Positions 1 to 29,475 of a DNA stretch of 64,000 nucleotides are shown here, piece by piece. Under the pieces are notes generated by a model. The model was not told the origin of the DNA, made no database searches, and saw only the letters and a program-made list of their open reading frames with translations. The position numbers and the translations under genes are program-made. Position 1 is the stretch's first letter. Each line of letters begins with the position of its first letter. This DNA is from Telmatactis stephensoni (Eukaryota; Cnidaria; Anthozoa; Actiniaria; Isophelliidae), in NCBI GenBank assembly GCA_029948255.1, contig JALIZF010001829.1:434001-498000 (forward strand). Reading direction: 5' to 3'.

Positions 1-105
1 CATCACTCACACTGCCCCTTTCTGAAGAATATACATGTAACTCGTTATCTAAGCCATGTATTTGAATCTGGTCGCTGTCCTTGTAAAATTCATCTCTTGT
101 TCTAG

Positions 106-825
106 CTAGTTCAGCAGCATCTTCTGCTTTTGCTCATTTTCCAATTTCAATAATTGTTCCTTTGATTTCCACTCCTTGCTTCTTTTAAGTTGTTTGAGTT
201 TCTTCTCAGCGATGATTTTGCTTAATTTCGCTTCATCCTTCAACGAGCTGGATCTTCTAGAATCACTAGAGTGGGCTTTCGAGCAACTCGAAATTGAACT
301 ACGGGCAGCCCATGCATTATCTTTAACAACAAGTTGGTATTTTGGTACGTTTTTCATTGAATTGAATTTTCTAGAATCACTAGAGTGGGCTCTCGAGCAA
401 CTCGAAAGCAAACTATGGGCATCCCGTATGTTATCTTCATAGTCAGCAAACTGATTGACTTCGCTTGAACTTTCAAGTGAATAGTCCTCCACAGCAGCAA
501 GGAAATTGTTTATCAAACTCTGACATATAAAGTTCATAATTCTTCGTAGCAATCACATGGTGATTATTTTCCACTGTAGTTGTTCGTCTTCATCAGTTAA
601 AAGTCACTGAGTTGTTGATAAACGCTTGAATATCGGCACCATTGTGCCATCAATCATTGTTGATTGTAGCGAACTTTGCTAATGTACGCTAATACTCGTC
701 GAGAAAATCGATATATCTTGGTTGATTGTCCCAGATATCCAGCTTTGCTTCTTTTAAGCGCCAATATCTTCTCAGAAATCGCTAGGTCGTTGAAATTCCC
801 TTTCCCGCCATCACGAAACATGCCA
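106..825 (-). pseudogene. Degraded coding remnant, retroelement-like
   Basis: An open stretch of 148 codons (552 down to 106) is followed upstream on the same strand by further protein-like sequence to about 825, but that upstream part is broken by a frame change near 750 and by stops. The open part is rich in Ser, Lys and Glu and ends in a charged, probably helical Lys/Leu/Glu tail. It contains an internal direct duplication: a block around SSCSRAHSSDSR recurs 45 residues later as SSCSKAHSSDSR. That composition resembles the leader of invertebrate retroelement polyproteins, but no catalytic motif is visible. I do not recognise a family, and it may be only an old repeat fossil. Confidence 0.35.
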
Positions 826-1310
826 AAGCAACTTTGACCACGATATTTACACTAAAAACTTTAAATTAAATCCATGCAGTTACTCCTTACACGAGTTTTT
901 TAGGAACTGTAGAGTCTTCTATTCTAATTAAGTGACCATTTTTCGTGATAAACATCTGAAAACTTCACTTTAATTGGCATCTTCACTTCTGTATATAAAG
1001 CTCTAAAAAACTCGTGGCAACTCTCCTCACTGCGCATGCATGCATAAATTAGCATATAAAGTCACATTGAATAAATTATAAGACACGACAGTTAAGTTTT
1101 TACCACTGTTGTCTAAAAACTTTGTTCACTTCACTGTAGCCTATCTGGTGGGGAACGTGATTATGCAAAGTGATAAGCAAGAAATTGATATATATAATGG
1201 AAAATGTGTTCAGTAGTTTAATTGCAAGGGGACTCAAAAAAAATTGCAAGTCCACCTGACAGGAGTTGTGGAAATCACCATATACTTATAACACTGATTG
1301 CTGTTTATAG

Positions 1311-19841
<18,531 letters not shown>

Positions 19842-19929
19842 TACAATATTTTAACTGATATATATAACCCCCTCTTATAGCCATTATATATATCCAAGTA
19901 TAGCAGTATTGATCCAATTGTAGGTATAG
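19842..19929 (+). other. DPYD: DPYD 3' untranslated start
   Basis: Sequence after the DPYD stop. No AATAAA is seen before the MITE at 19930. The polyadenylation site is not located and could lie beyond that insertion (an AATAAAA occurs at 21248). Confidence 0.35.
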
Positions 19930-20439
19930 GAGGGTCTCAATGGGGTTAACCGTCAAATGAGGGAAATTTCAACCGTCAAGCGTCAAAAACTTTAACCGTC
20001 AAATACACTCTGAAACAATTTTTCTACGTTCTTTCTTTCAAATGGGCATATTTTAAAAGACGTAACATTTTCACTCTTTTAATATCGTTAAACTTCATAT
20101 TGTCCAGAACTAATCCTTCAACGGATATCGAATTTCACTCAATATCGACCTAATACAGCAGATTCATTTTATTTTCTGGTCAAATATTGAACCGCAATAT
20201 ATGAAATGGACAAGTTAGATCGACAACAACAAGTTGCAACATTAACAACTTGCGATGTAATTTCATAAAAATTAAAAATCAGTTATTAGTTATCAATATT
20301 TAATTGGCTTATTTTAACCATCAAAGAGTAGAATTAACCGTCAACTGTCAAAACACCGAAATTTTTACCGTCAGCCGTCAAAAAGGTAAATTTTTAACCG
20401 TCCGGCAACCATCAGTGTTGTACCCCCATTGAGACCCCC
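19930..20439. mobile_element. 510-bp MITE with 6-bp target duplication
   Basis: Terminal inverted repeats GAGGGTCTCAATGGGG and CCCCATTGAGACCCCC (15 of 16 positions pair) are flanked by GTATAG at 19924-19929 and again at 20440-20445. Both inner ends hold several copies of AACCGTCAA or CCGTCAA, forming subterminal motif clusters. Non-coding. Confidence 0.88.
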
Positions 20440-20837
20440 GTATAGAGTACTGAATGGAAGGACTTTAAACTGATTCACTGTGTATGCAGTTCCATACTCT
20501 TTGCAAGACATCCCTCTTTGATTATCATGCCAAATCTGCTGTGATAATTTCCTCCTATATCATAACAAGCGTGTTGTGGATTTATCGAAATCTTAGGTTT
20601 CTTCACCAATCATTTCATGCATAGTTTCCCTGTGATCTGTATTATTCCACTGATTCTTTATATCAATGTTTATTTGATCCTTGTAGTGAGGGGTGTCAAG
20701 CTTTTACACTAATCAGATTAATTATCGTTAGCTAGTCATATATCTTTGATTGCAGCACTTAATTGTATGTTGTTAGAAAATTAATTTATTCATTTATATT
20801 GGGATGTGTTGCCTGAACATGTTACCACATTTTAACG

Positions 20838-21155
20838 TGAGGGTGTGGCATTGCACACGTTTGCTTGATCATATTTGTACGGGAAGGTGTGGCACTGCAC
20901 GTGGTCAGCGTGATCATATTTGTACGTTAAGGTGTGGCACTGCACGTGGTCAGCGTGATTATATCTGTACATGAGGGTGTGGTACTGCACGTGGTTTGCG
21001 TGACATTTTTGTATGTGAAGGTGTTGCACTGCGCGTGGCCAGCGTGATCATATTTGTACGTGAGGGTGTGGCACTGCACGTGGTCAGCGCGATCATATCT
21101 GTACGTTAGGGTGTGGCACTGCACGTGGTCAGCGTGATTATATTTTATGGAATCA
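20838..21155 (+). repeat. 45-bp tandem repeat, about seven copies
   Basis: The unit reads approximately GGTGTGGCACTGCACGTGGT followed by CAGCGTGATCATATTTGTAC, with diverged first and fourth units. It holds a palindromic TGATCA and GCACGTGG (an E-box-like CACGTG). Non-coding; lies downstream of DPYD. Confidence 0.85.
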
Positions 21156-21540
21156 ATTTACGTGGATTAGCCCAGGTGATTGGCGTGAGGTGTATTTTCA
21201 CTCGTTTTATTGGTAATAATAGGATTTAAACCCAGCAATTACAAAGAATAAAACGTTCTTGTAAAACTTGAAGGGTTGGATCAGTATCATTGCATCTTTG
21301 TGGATTTGTGTCAAGAGGCAAAAGGCTCAATAAAAGTAACTTTTGTCCAAATTAATGTGTTGTTCTTGAAATCTACCAACCGCCCATCGGTTGTCGTAAA
21401 TAATGAACTGCCCTTAACATCTAGTAATGATTTCAAAACTTTTATCTTGCTTTGGTTTGGCTTGGTTTTCTTTGTTTTGTAACTGGTTTTTTTTACGTAA
21501 TGGTCATCTAATATTGGAATGCACTCGTTATACTTTTATG

Positions 21541-21910
21541 TTCGTCTTCGGGCTGAGGTCAAACGTACTTAATTGAGCCGTACCGTTTAATTTGGAATTC
21601 AGCAGGTCGACCCAAATAGTTTAGTTCGACAGGCCAGGTCAAACTTCGTACTAATGAGTCTATCCTAAAGACAGTCTTGACGAATGTAAGGGGAGTGTTC
21701 GCCTGCGACGTCTGAAATAGTACGTTCAGTGAAGTTCGACGTTTGACCAGATTAAGTTCAAGTGTTGCACGCCTGAGTTAGTATAAAACGACTTAGTCGT
21801 ACCAAATTGAGTCAGTCGAACCTAATTAATAGGTCAAACTTCGAACTTTACATGAACTTGATACAGCTTATGTGAAGTACGACGTTTGACCTTGGCCAGA
21901 AGTTCGATAT
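21541..21910. mobile_element. Foldback element rich in GTTCGAC motifs
   Basis: Imperfect inverted ends (GGTCAAACGTACTT left, AAGTACGACGTTTGACC right) with many interior phrases of the type AAGTTCGACGTTTGACC or GTCGAACC on both strands. Non-coding. Exact boundaries are uncertain. Confidence 0.6.
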
Positions 21911-22254
21911 TTTGCTTATGATTTCTAGAATTCTACAAGTGCAGATAACGGGGCACAATAATATGAAGCGGGCTGAGTCTGTTGATCTACATCGATTTTT
22001 TGACATCATCCTATACACCTTTGCTAAGTAAAGTCGGTATTTGTTGATGGGTTTAGTGCTAGCACTCTAAAGAATGGCAAATTTTCCGTCTATTGGTTCA
22101 AGTCAGTCAAAGCAAAGTATCCCAAAAGCCGCTTAATTTCTTTCGAAAATGATTAAAACTATAGTTCATTAAAACTTCCTTGATAATGGAGTCAAGATGA
22201 CTCCGAAACGTCGGATACTAGCGTTAATCTTTATTCTAGAAGCTTTCTTTCACC

Positions 22255-22690
22255 GGTAAAACTAAAGTCTTCCAAACTTCTTAGGGACTGGTCATAAGTA
22301 CAGGTAGGGGTGGGCTGGAAAAATAAGGGGGGTGGGGCACTGTTTTTATGCAAGCAAAAAGGGGTGGGTTAGCAAAAGCCATGCACTGTGGAAGGGGTGG
22401 GCTAAGTTTTGCACATTTTCTGTCAAATGCTGGGTGTCTTGAAATATAGATCACAAAGTAAAAACAAGAAAGCTATCAATTGATATTTATAAACAACTGT
22501 AAAAGCACAAATCTTAGTTGTGTACTTCAACATAAGTTTAATACCCACAAAACCAGGTTTAGGGGGTTGAATTAGGCATCAAATAAATGAACAACTGCCA
22601 ATTATCTCTACACATACATTTCTCAAAATAGTTAATGGTAACAAACAATAATAAAGTGAGACAATTGTTTTGACTTGAAAACATTCATAA
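22255..22690. other. Intergenic, G-rich repeat then AT-rich sequence
   Basis: Begins with repeated GGGGTGGG phrases (about 22305-22400), then AT-rich unique sequence. Just upstream, 22185-22215 carries a repeat phrase ending GATGACTCCGAAACGTCGG. No gene-like signal. Confidence 0.5.
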
Positions 22691-22707
22691 AGATCGTGCA
22701 TGTTCTT

Positions 22708-23016
22708 TTATGTGAAACAGAGAACATCACCCACATTGTCATCCTTTTCACTTTCATGGACTTCATCAGAACTGATGTCACTGTCAGAGAATGTTAATAA
22801 TTCTGGGGTGATTAGTGATTTTATAGCAGAAACAGCCCTCTTGGCAAACATCTTTCTGTCTATCATATTCAACCATTTCGTATCGCTTGATTTAAGGCTT
22901 GATATACCAGAATAGGTCAGGTCTGAGGCATAAGCTGTGTTTCCATATAGCTGGATTGTTCCTCCATTGTTTTCATTACCACTAAATCGTAGACAAAGAC
23001 CGAGATTTCCAACCAA
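22708..23016 (-). pseudogene. Coding-like remnant of unknown family
   Basis: A 102-codon frame whose C-terminal half is Ser/Asp/Glu-rich (TFSDSDISSDEVHESEKDD). That compositional style resembles the acidic tails of transposon-derived proteins. It ends at a stop at 22708 and abuts the palindrome at 23088. No domain is recognised, and it may be part of a mobile element. Confidence 0.3.
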
Positions 23017-23089
23017 GAGCGCAGATCAAGGAGCATTTGGAAAAAGGAAAATTGACACTGGCAGACCGCAGTGAAACAGTATCATCCTT

Positions 23090-23317
23090 AAGTGATAAAT
23101 TGTTTCCTCCACATAGAATTACGGTAATTTATTCCGAGCTTTCGGACCTTAGGTCCATCATCAGGGACATGACAGTGGAATTGTATTTACAAACAATTCC
23201 ACTGTCATGTCCCTGATGATGGACCTAAGGTCCGAAAGCTCGGAATAAATTACCGTAATTCTATGTGGAGGAAACAATTTATCACTTAATCATGACTCCC
23301 ACATGCAAACCAACATT
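23090..23317. mobile_element. Perfect palindrome insertion with 12-bp duplication
   Basis: Two arms of 97 bp (23088-23184 and 23193-23289) are exact reverse complements around an 8-nt loop. The whole is bracketed by AGTATCATCCTT at 23078-23089 and 23318-23329. The long direct repeat resembles a target duplication. The arm contains TTAGGTCCATCATCAGGGAC and its inverse. It probably represents a foldback or head-to-head insertion. RNA from either strand would form a 97-bp hairpin. Confidence 0.85.
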
Positions 23318-23439
23318 AGTATCATCCTTTTTTAAAGTATATTTGCTGTACAAGAGGAACTTGTGCGGAATTATCTAGAACATCTAGAATATCTTTATAA
23401 AATAAAGAAATCGAAACGAATGAATGAAAGGAATTGAAA

Positions 23440-23809
23440 AAGAAGAAGGAAGCAGAATCTCGAATGACATACGAAGACTATGATTGGCAACATATGTTTA
23501 AGAACGGGACATTGAAGAAGAAAACAGTGCCAGTCTTAGATTTATTTTCAGAGAAACACAAGCTGGGAAAAATTAAGAAAATGAAAAATGATGAGAAGCT
23601 CTAAGTAATTTCTGCTTGGCTGGGGAAAGATCAACTCAAAAGAAATGAGAAAGACCGAGAAGACAGCAACAAAGTGGAAGATGAAACAGATGAAGATGAG
23701 GATGATGGGCAAGAGAGCAAGATCACTGGTACTGAAGACAGTGATGAGAACTCTGATGTTGTGCTGCAAGAAATTGGTTACTGCACTGATGAAGAAGAGC
23801 TAGCCTGAT
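23440..23809 (+). pseudogene. Broken coding remnant with SAP-like helix and acidic tail
   Basis: In one frame: a Lys-rich start, MTYEDYDWQHMF, a Leu/Lys segment reminiscent of the SAP DNA-binding helix pair (VLDLFSEKHKLGKIKKMK), one in-frame TAA at about 23602, then a further 67 codons rich in Asp/Glu ending CTDEEELA and a stop. Apart from that single stop the frame is open for ~115 codons, so decay is recent or slow. The SAP suggestion is a resemblance only. Confidence 0.35.
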
Positions 23810-23829
23810 GATATACTGTAGATACCCAA

Positions 23830-25070
23830 AACAGAAGGGAAGACAGAACATCTTTAACATGAGCTGGGAGACCTGTGACAACCTACCGATCAAGGCATTT
23901 TTTGGAGACTCTGACTGAGTTGTATTGCACATGCAGGATGTCACATTCTCCCTTGTTCAGAACTTTGACAAACTGAATAATTTTTCAGTATTCTATTTTA
24001 TTACTGCACCTTTAGTTTAGTTTACATTCCATACATTCTCTGTAAAATTTAGACTTTCCAAAACCTCATTGCTCAAAAACTATTTCATGTATCAAGTTCA
24101 TTTTTTCAAGGTATAAAGCTACTTTTACAATGTGCTTTCGAAATTCAGTGTCGCAAAGTCTAAGCTTGCTTTTCTCTTGCTCTACATCTTCCATCGTGTT
24201 TATATCACAGAACAGAGACATGCGCGCGCGTTTTATATTGCTTAAATAATATATGAATACTCCATTCTATATAGAAGGTCAGATCTACCGATTACTGTTG
24301 TAGAATAGCGTTACTGGTCAGCGGAAATTGCCGCCAAATTTAATCTTCATAATTCATGTTAATTCGTGTATAAAGTTTCCGTTGCGAGAACGTTCAAGCT
24401 GATGAGGAGAGATTACCATGAGGTATTTCAACCATTCTTTTGACATTAATCGAACTTCAAGTTGTAAATTATTGTGTTGAGCTATATTTAGAACCGCCAT
24501 GATAATCGTCGCCAATGTATTCAACAGTTTATCGCCGATATAGTTCAAGAACGAAAACCCAGTAAAGTTACTTCAGTTACGAGGCGTATTCAATCCCTTT
24601 ATGTAGATCGTTTCTACAACTGTAAAATATTGATACCTTAAGTTTTAATCACGCAAAGTGTTTAAAGTGAGTCGTAGTAAAAAAAAGCTAAGTCGATAAA
24701 ATGGTGATTTCCAAAACGTGCACTGCGTGGCTTGTCATATACGATATTTACAATTCGCCGAAAAAAAGTTTAAATTGTAATTTATTTTTTTTTATTTTTT
24801 TTTGCGGTACGCGGGATTTGCGATATTTCTATGCGGTATTGCGGGATTTCCGAAATTTTTTTGCGGTATTGCGGGATCCAGAACCCCCCAATGTCCCCCT
24901 CAGTACTGACAACAAATCTAGCTGCAGAATCAACAGAAAATAATAATAATCAAAGAAAACAGTGCAGAATGAAAACGCCGAATAGTTTATTTCGACATTG
25001 AAACAAGACCATTCTTATCGGCGTAGTGGAAATACATGTGCATCGAAATTCTGATTCAGTGGAATATACA
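23830..25070. other. AT-rich intergenic sequence with a short degenerate repeat
   Basis: No gene is seen. At 24800-24880 a degenerate three-copy tandem repeat of about 28 bp reads TGCGGTATTGCGGGATTT. The rest is unique or unrecognised AT-rich sequence. Confidence 0.5.
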
Positions 25071-26037
25071 GTCAATTGAAGAAACGTTGTCGGGTCTAAA
25101 AACATAGAAGCTGAGACCGAAATGGTGCATGGGATGTCAATAATTATATTCTGATTTATTCATTTAAGCTGCAACCGATAAAAACCGAAGCCAAACGGCC
25201 CGCAAACCCAGCTAGGTCCTGAACACGCTTTTGGCATTTTGCATCGAAGGCAAAGCGTAAATGAATAAATCAGAATAATATTATTGACAGCAAGAGGCCA
25301 ATGCCAAATCCCCATTCTAAAACAATATCAAAAAATATTAATTCAATATGAAAATTTAGAATATATAATAGCAAAAAAAAAATTCCAAGTTATTAATTCA
25401 TTTACAGAAATACGAAAAAATAAGAAACATAATTGAAGAATTGAAAAGAGACTGATATAATTTATTCGAAAAAATTAAGACTCCTTTCATGTAATTTGAA
25501 TATTTAAAATAAGTTTACAGAAGGTGTAATTTTTTGTTGTTAACTGTTTCGTTTGTTATTATAAGGAATTGTAATTTAATTTTGTATACTTCTCGTTTGT
25601 AATTTTGTATTTAGTTAAAAAATTTGTTTGTAAGAAAATGTAAATAATATATGTTAATATCCATCAAGAGACCATAATACTAAGAGAGCGAAGCTCAGTA
25701 TTGATGTCTGTGCCATGTTCGTGGCGGCTAAGGCTATTTTTAGTAACTTCGCCATCGCGCGCGCAAGGCTCTTAGACAATAGAATTCAAACGGTCCCGTC
25801 CGCGCGCACGTCAAAAATCAAATTCTATTGGTGGAGGGACTTGCGTGCGCGATGGCGAAGTTACTAAAAATAGCCTTAGCCGCCACGAACATGGCACAGA
25901 CATCAATACTGAGCTTCGCTCTCTTAGTATTATGGTCTCTTGTATCCATTAAAAAAAAAAAAAATTATTGACATCCCAAGCACCATTTCGGTCTCAGTTT
26001 CTATGTTTTTAGAACCGACAACGTTTCTTCAATTGAC
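25071..26037. mobile_element. Outer foldback element, about 970 bp
   Basis: The ends GTCAATTGAAGAAACGTTGT and the inverse ACAACGTTTCTTCAATTGAC form arms of about 70 bp that also share CTATGTTTTTAGA-type and CCGAAATGGTGC phrases. The flanks are TATA-rich. A second internal inverted pair (ATTCTGATTTATTCATTTA at 25145-25165, inverse at 25257-25280) lies near the left end. A separate 278-bp MITE is nested at 25665-25942. Confidence 0.75.
25665..25942. mobile_element. Nested 278-bp MITE with 7-bp duplication
   Basis: Ends CAAGAGACCATAATAC and GTATTATGGTCTCTTG, with arms of about 100 bp that pair almost perfectly (sharing GCTCAGTATTGATGTCTGTG and GCCATCGCGCG). TATCCAT flanks both sides (25658-25664 and 25943-25949). 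It is markedly more GC- and CpG-rich than the AT-rich element it entered. Confidence 0.85.
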
Positions 26038-28991
26038 TATATATAAAACAATAAAACATGAATGTAAATTTTGCCGATCGCGGCATCGAACTTTTACGTG
26101 ATGACAACAGCATTTGGTTTTAAAAATGTAAACTTTTCATGTTATCCAAATGATATGATTGAATGCTGTTTTAGCTGTCTTCTATATATGTATACGTAAA
26201 TGAAAAGAGGTAATGAATGTAACAGTTTTATACGTGAAACTTGTGTTCGAGATTGTTCCTTTATCAGTAGCCACCAGAAATCATGTCGCCAACGGCAACC
26301 TCCCTACTGATCCTTGGATCGAGGAAACAGCCATGATCACTCGACACCGTGTACTATCCATGATTTATGACATCAGCTATAAAAACGTTTTTATTTCATC
26401 TTTTTATCCTCATTTTATGTTTCAAAATCGAAACAAATAGGCTATCCACTACGGTTAAAATGAGACTTATGAAAATCACAATGATTTTAATGTCATGTTT
26501 ACATTCAACAGTACCTCAAGAATGCTAACAAAGCCTACAGAAAGAACAATAGAAAACTTGATCAAACAATCAACAATGTTATTATTTTCAAAATATCAGA
26601 CTCATGGTATGATCTAAAGTTCATAGACACGTTGAATACTTAAACAAATTGGTAAATCTTAAAAAGTGACGATATTTTGCTGTAGAAAACAAGGTTTGTT
26701 TATACTGAGTGTAGTCCTTGAAGCGGATCGCTTCGTTGCAGGAATGCTACCACAGCGCAAGGCTTTTATCATCAAAGAAATTAATTGTAGCTTCTTCTCA
26801 GCGTGATCCGTGGGAATTGAAAAAAATTGATGTTGATCTCTGGATGTTCGGCATTTATTTCTATAATTTAAAATGTTAATCGTCTAATGACAAGTAAAAT
26901 ATCAAATAAAGGTAATTTTGCAATGCATTATTGTGTAACATCGTTCTATAGTTCTTCTTTCTATTATTACATCACATGATCTAGTGATACGGTATAAAAA
27001 ATGCGAATTTAATCAGGGACTAACCCTTGTTTGTTTTCCTGTATCGATCCAACCAATCAAAATCAAACTGATGAGAAAGCGAGGTCATAAAGTGACCCCC
27101 TAATAACGTCACAAAAGGTCTAAAACAATCCTATTGGTCGATATTCGTTAGGAGTGTCTAGTGGCGTTCACTACTTATAGGGTTGACATCGCCCAAAGCT
27201 AACATTCCACATTTGAATAAGTTTCGCCAAGGCAGATCAGACTGACAAAACGCTTCACTTTCTACAAGAGAACAAAAAATTGTTTCCTATTCAGTAAGTG
27301 AAATATTTTAGTGATATTTATGGCATGTAATTTATTACTAAGAAAAATGTCTAACTTCGTTGATCGCCCTGAGCATGGTGAACAATAAAAACTTTTATGT
27401 TCTTCAAAGAATTTATGACATCGCTTAAAGACTACAACTTTTCTCTGCCTTTTCTATTTTTGTGGATATATCATAAATAATCTTATAATTTTATTGTTTT
27501 ATAATTTTATTTAGTTATAGTTCTACCGCAGCCTTTGGCTGCTATAGTTTCTTATCCTACAAATAAAGTTTGTTTGTGTTGTAAATCTTCCCATCACTCA
27601 TTAATCTATCTAAAACTTCTTGCAGGGTTTGCAAGCACTACACAACCGAGACAAAGACTTCATATATAAAGACAAATAATTAATTCATTATACGGTAAGC
27701 TATATTCTAATACCCGTTGAATATCTATATATTGTAGATCCGGAGACGGGACCAGCTTAATTCTTTTTGGCTATAATCATTCACCCAGTTTGATATTCGG
27801 AGGATTAAGATAGATCTCAGTTAAGCAACTGATAGCTCAAAAATGTTTCGTCTCTAAGTTGCTATTTAGTAAATTGGTTGCTTGTTTTGGTGATGTTTAC
27901 CGTCTGATCGACTAACGCCCTAAAAGTAGCTTAAAAATTGAAGAGAGCCAGGACTTTAACAAGAACCAACAACAGACAGACTGAACATGTTCAACAATGT
28001 TTTACATCTGCGTTTCATGCTAGCATCAAGAACTTCAACTTTCTAATTAGAAAAGGCTTTCAAAAGTAAAACAGGATGTTTATAAAACTTTGCGCGTCTC
28101 CGTTGAGCACAGACATGTGCAAGGAACAGTAGGGGGTTCGTTTCCATCAGAGTAGAATGTTCTGCATAGTAATCTCTCACTGTATCCACATCAACTGGAT
28201 ATGATGCACTCTGATTAGTTTCACTACTACTAGGCTAGAAGCTTATATCAGTAGTAAACATAATGGCTCCAAAATTTTCATTATATAATGATCAAAAACA
28301 TGTTTTATTGCACATTTTTGTTCTGAAAATTGTATCAGAGGTACAAAAGATGACTTGAAAATGTTTTGTGGAGGAAAATTATAAAGTAATACTTTATGGA
28401 GAATTAACTGGTTGTCTGTGTTGCATGGCGTTGCATCTCAGACTCATTGTAGCGTGAAGGTCAAAGTCTGAACGTATGATATAAAATACTAAACGCTTTT
28501 TGGAGCGAAATTGCGTGATCGGTTGCTTCAGACTCATTGTATGTTGCATCATGCACGGTCAAGGGTGTCGCATGTTTTCTGCTTTCGACGCTTTAGATCA
28601 AACGATTGATAAATACAATTCCCGTCATTGCGTACAATGTATATAAATCTCTCATTTTATCAGCATCTGAAGTATTTGTTACAATATGCGTCTCAAAGTG
28701 CACAATCAATCGATTACACAAGATTTTACTAAAAGTCAATTAGATCCACTGCGGTATTTTTACACAAGTATTGCCTACAACTACAACTAGCTTAGCTGAC
28801 TCATCAAAGGTCACGGTGAATAAAATGAAACATGCCAAATATTAATAATATATTAAAGAACAGTCAATTCCAGCAATTCAAATTGCCGTCTTCGTTCAAC
28901 GTTCTCTCTTGTGCTGATAGAGGATAAACACAAATAAAACTTATCTGGACAATGTGACACATTTGCATATTCGACCCCGACCCCTCACTAA
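26038..28991. other. Intergenic, no supported gene
   Basis: AT-rich sequence. The frame at 26213-26440 (75 codons) has no recognisable domain and I do not call it. The stretch 27230-27360 (GTTTCCTATTCAGTAAGTG, TTATGGCATGTAATTTATTA) recurs at about 38295-38410, so it belongs to a dispersed repeat. Confidence 0.5.
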
Positions 28992-29101
28992 TGTAATGAT
29001 AAGTGGATAATAGAAGGATATAAGGCCTTGTGGTGCTTGCTCTTTTATTGCTTGCTTGCATGCACGTGTCCGTACAACAGACTGTAACCCGATACACATT
29101 A
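28992..29101 (-). repeat. 3' LTR of the gypsy element
   Basis: 110 bp, matching the copy at 31863-31972 at every position I compared. In element sense it follows the RNase H remnant with no integrase and only a weak purine tract. Confidence 0.9.
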
Positions 29102-29475
29102 GGTATGTAGATTTGGTCCAGTATTAGGCAGGTAGGCTCGACTCAGGGTGTCCGCTAAGTACATCTGCGTACCAGGTTTGTATTTGACGTTGTAGTCGTA
29201 TCTCTGTGCCTTCAGTAGCATGCCTTGAAGTCTCTTGGAGCATTTCTCAGGGGTTTCTTTGTAATGGACTCAAGAGGTTTGTGATCACTCTCAACTTGCA
29301 CTGGCCTACCGTAGGCATACTGGTCAAACTTTTGTAGTGAGAAGACCACAGCCAGCATCTCCTTTTCGATGGGAGCATAGCGGGACTCTGTATCAGTAAG
29401 AGCTCTGCTCGCGAATGCAATTGGCTGCCCGTTCTGGAGAAGAGCTGCTCCTAGACCATTATTGCTTACGTCGCA
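29102..29475 (-). pseudogene. RNase H remnant, then direct junction to LTR
   Basis: Continues the pol frame after the TAA: RNase H motifs with CDVSNNGLGAALL, SRYAPIEKEMLA, YGRPVQVESDHKPL and, after a frame change near 29250, LADTLSRAYLP. The sequence then runs straight into the 3' LTR, so chromodomain-less or not, integrase has been deleted. Confidence 0.8.

Noticed and set aside
26213..26440. 75-codon frame in the intergenic region
   Set aside because: Length is within chance for this composition and no family is recognised.
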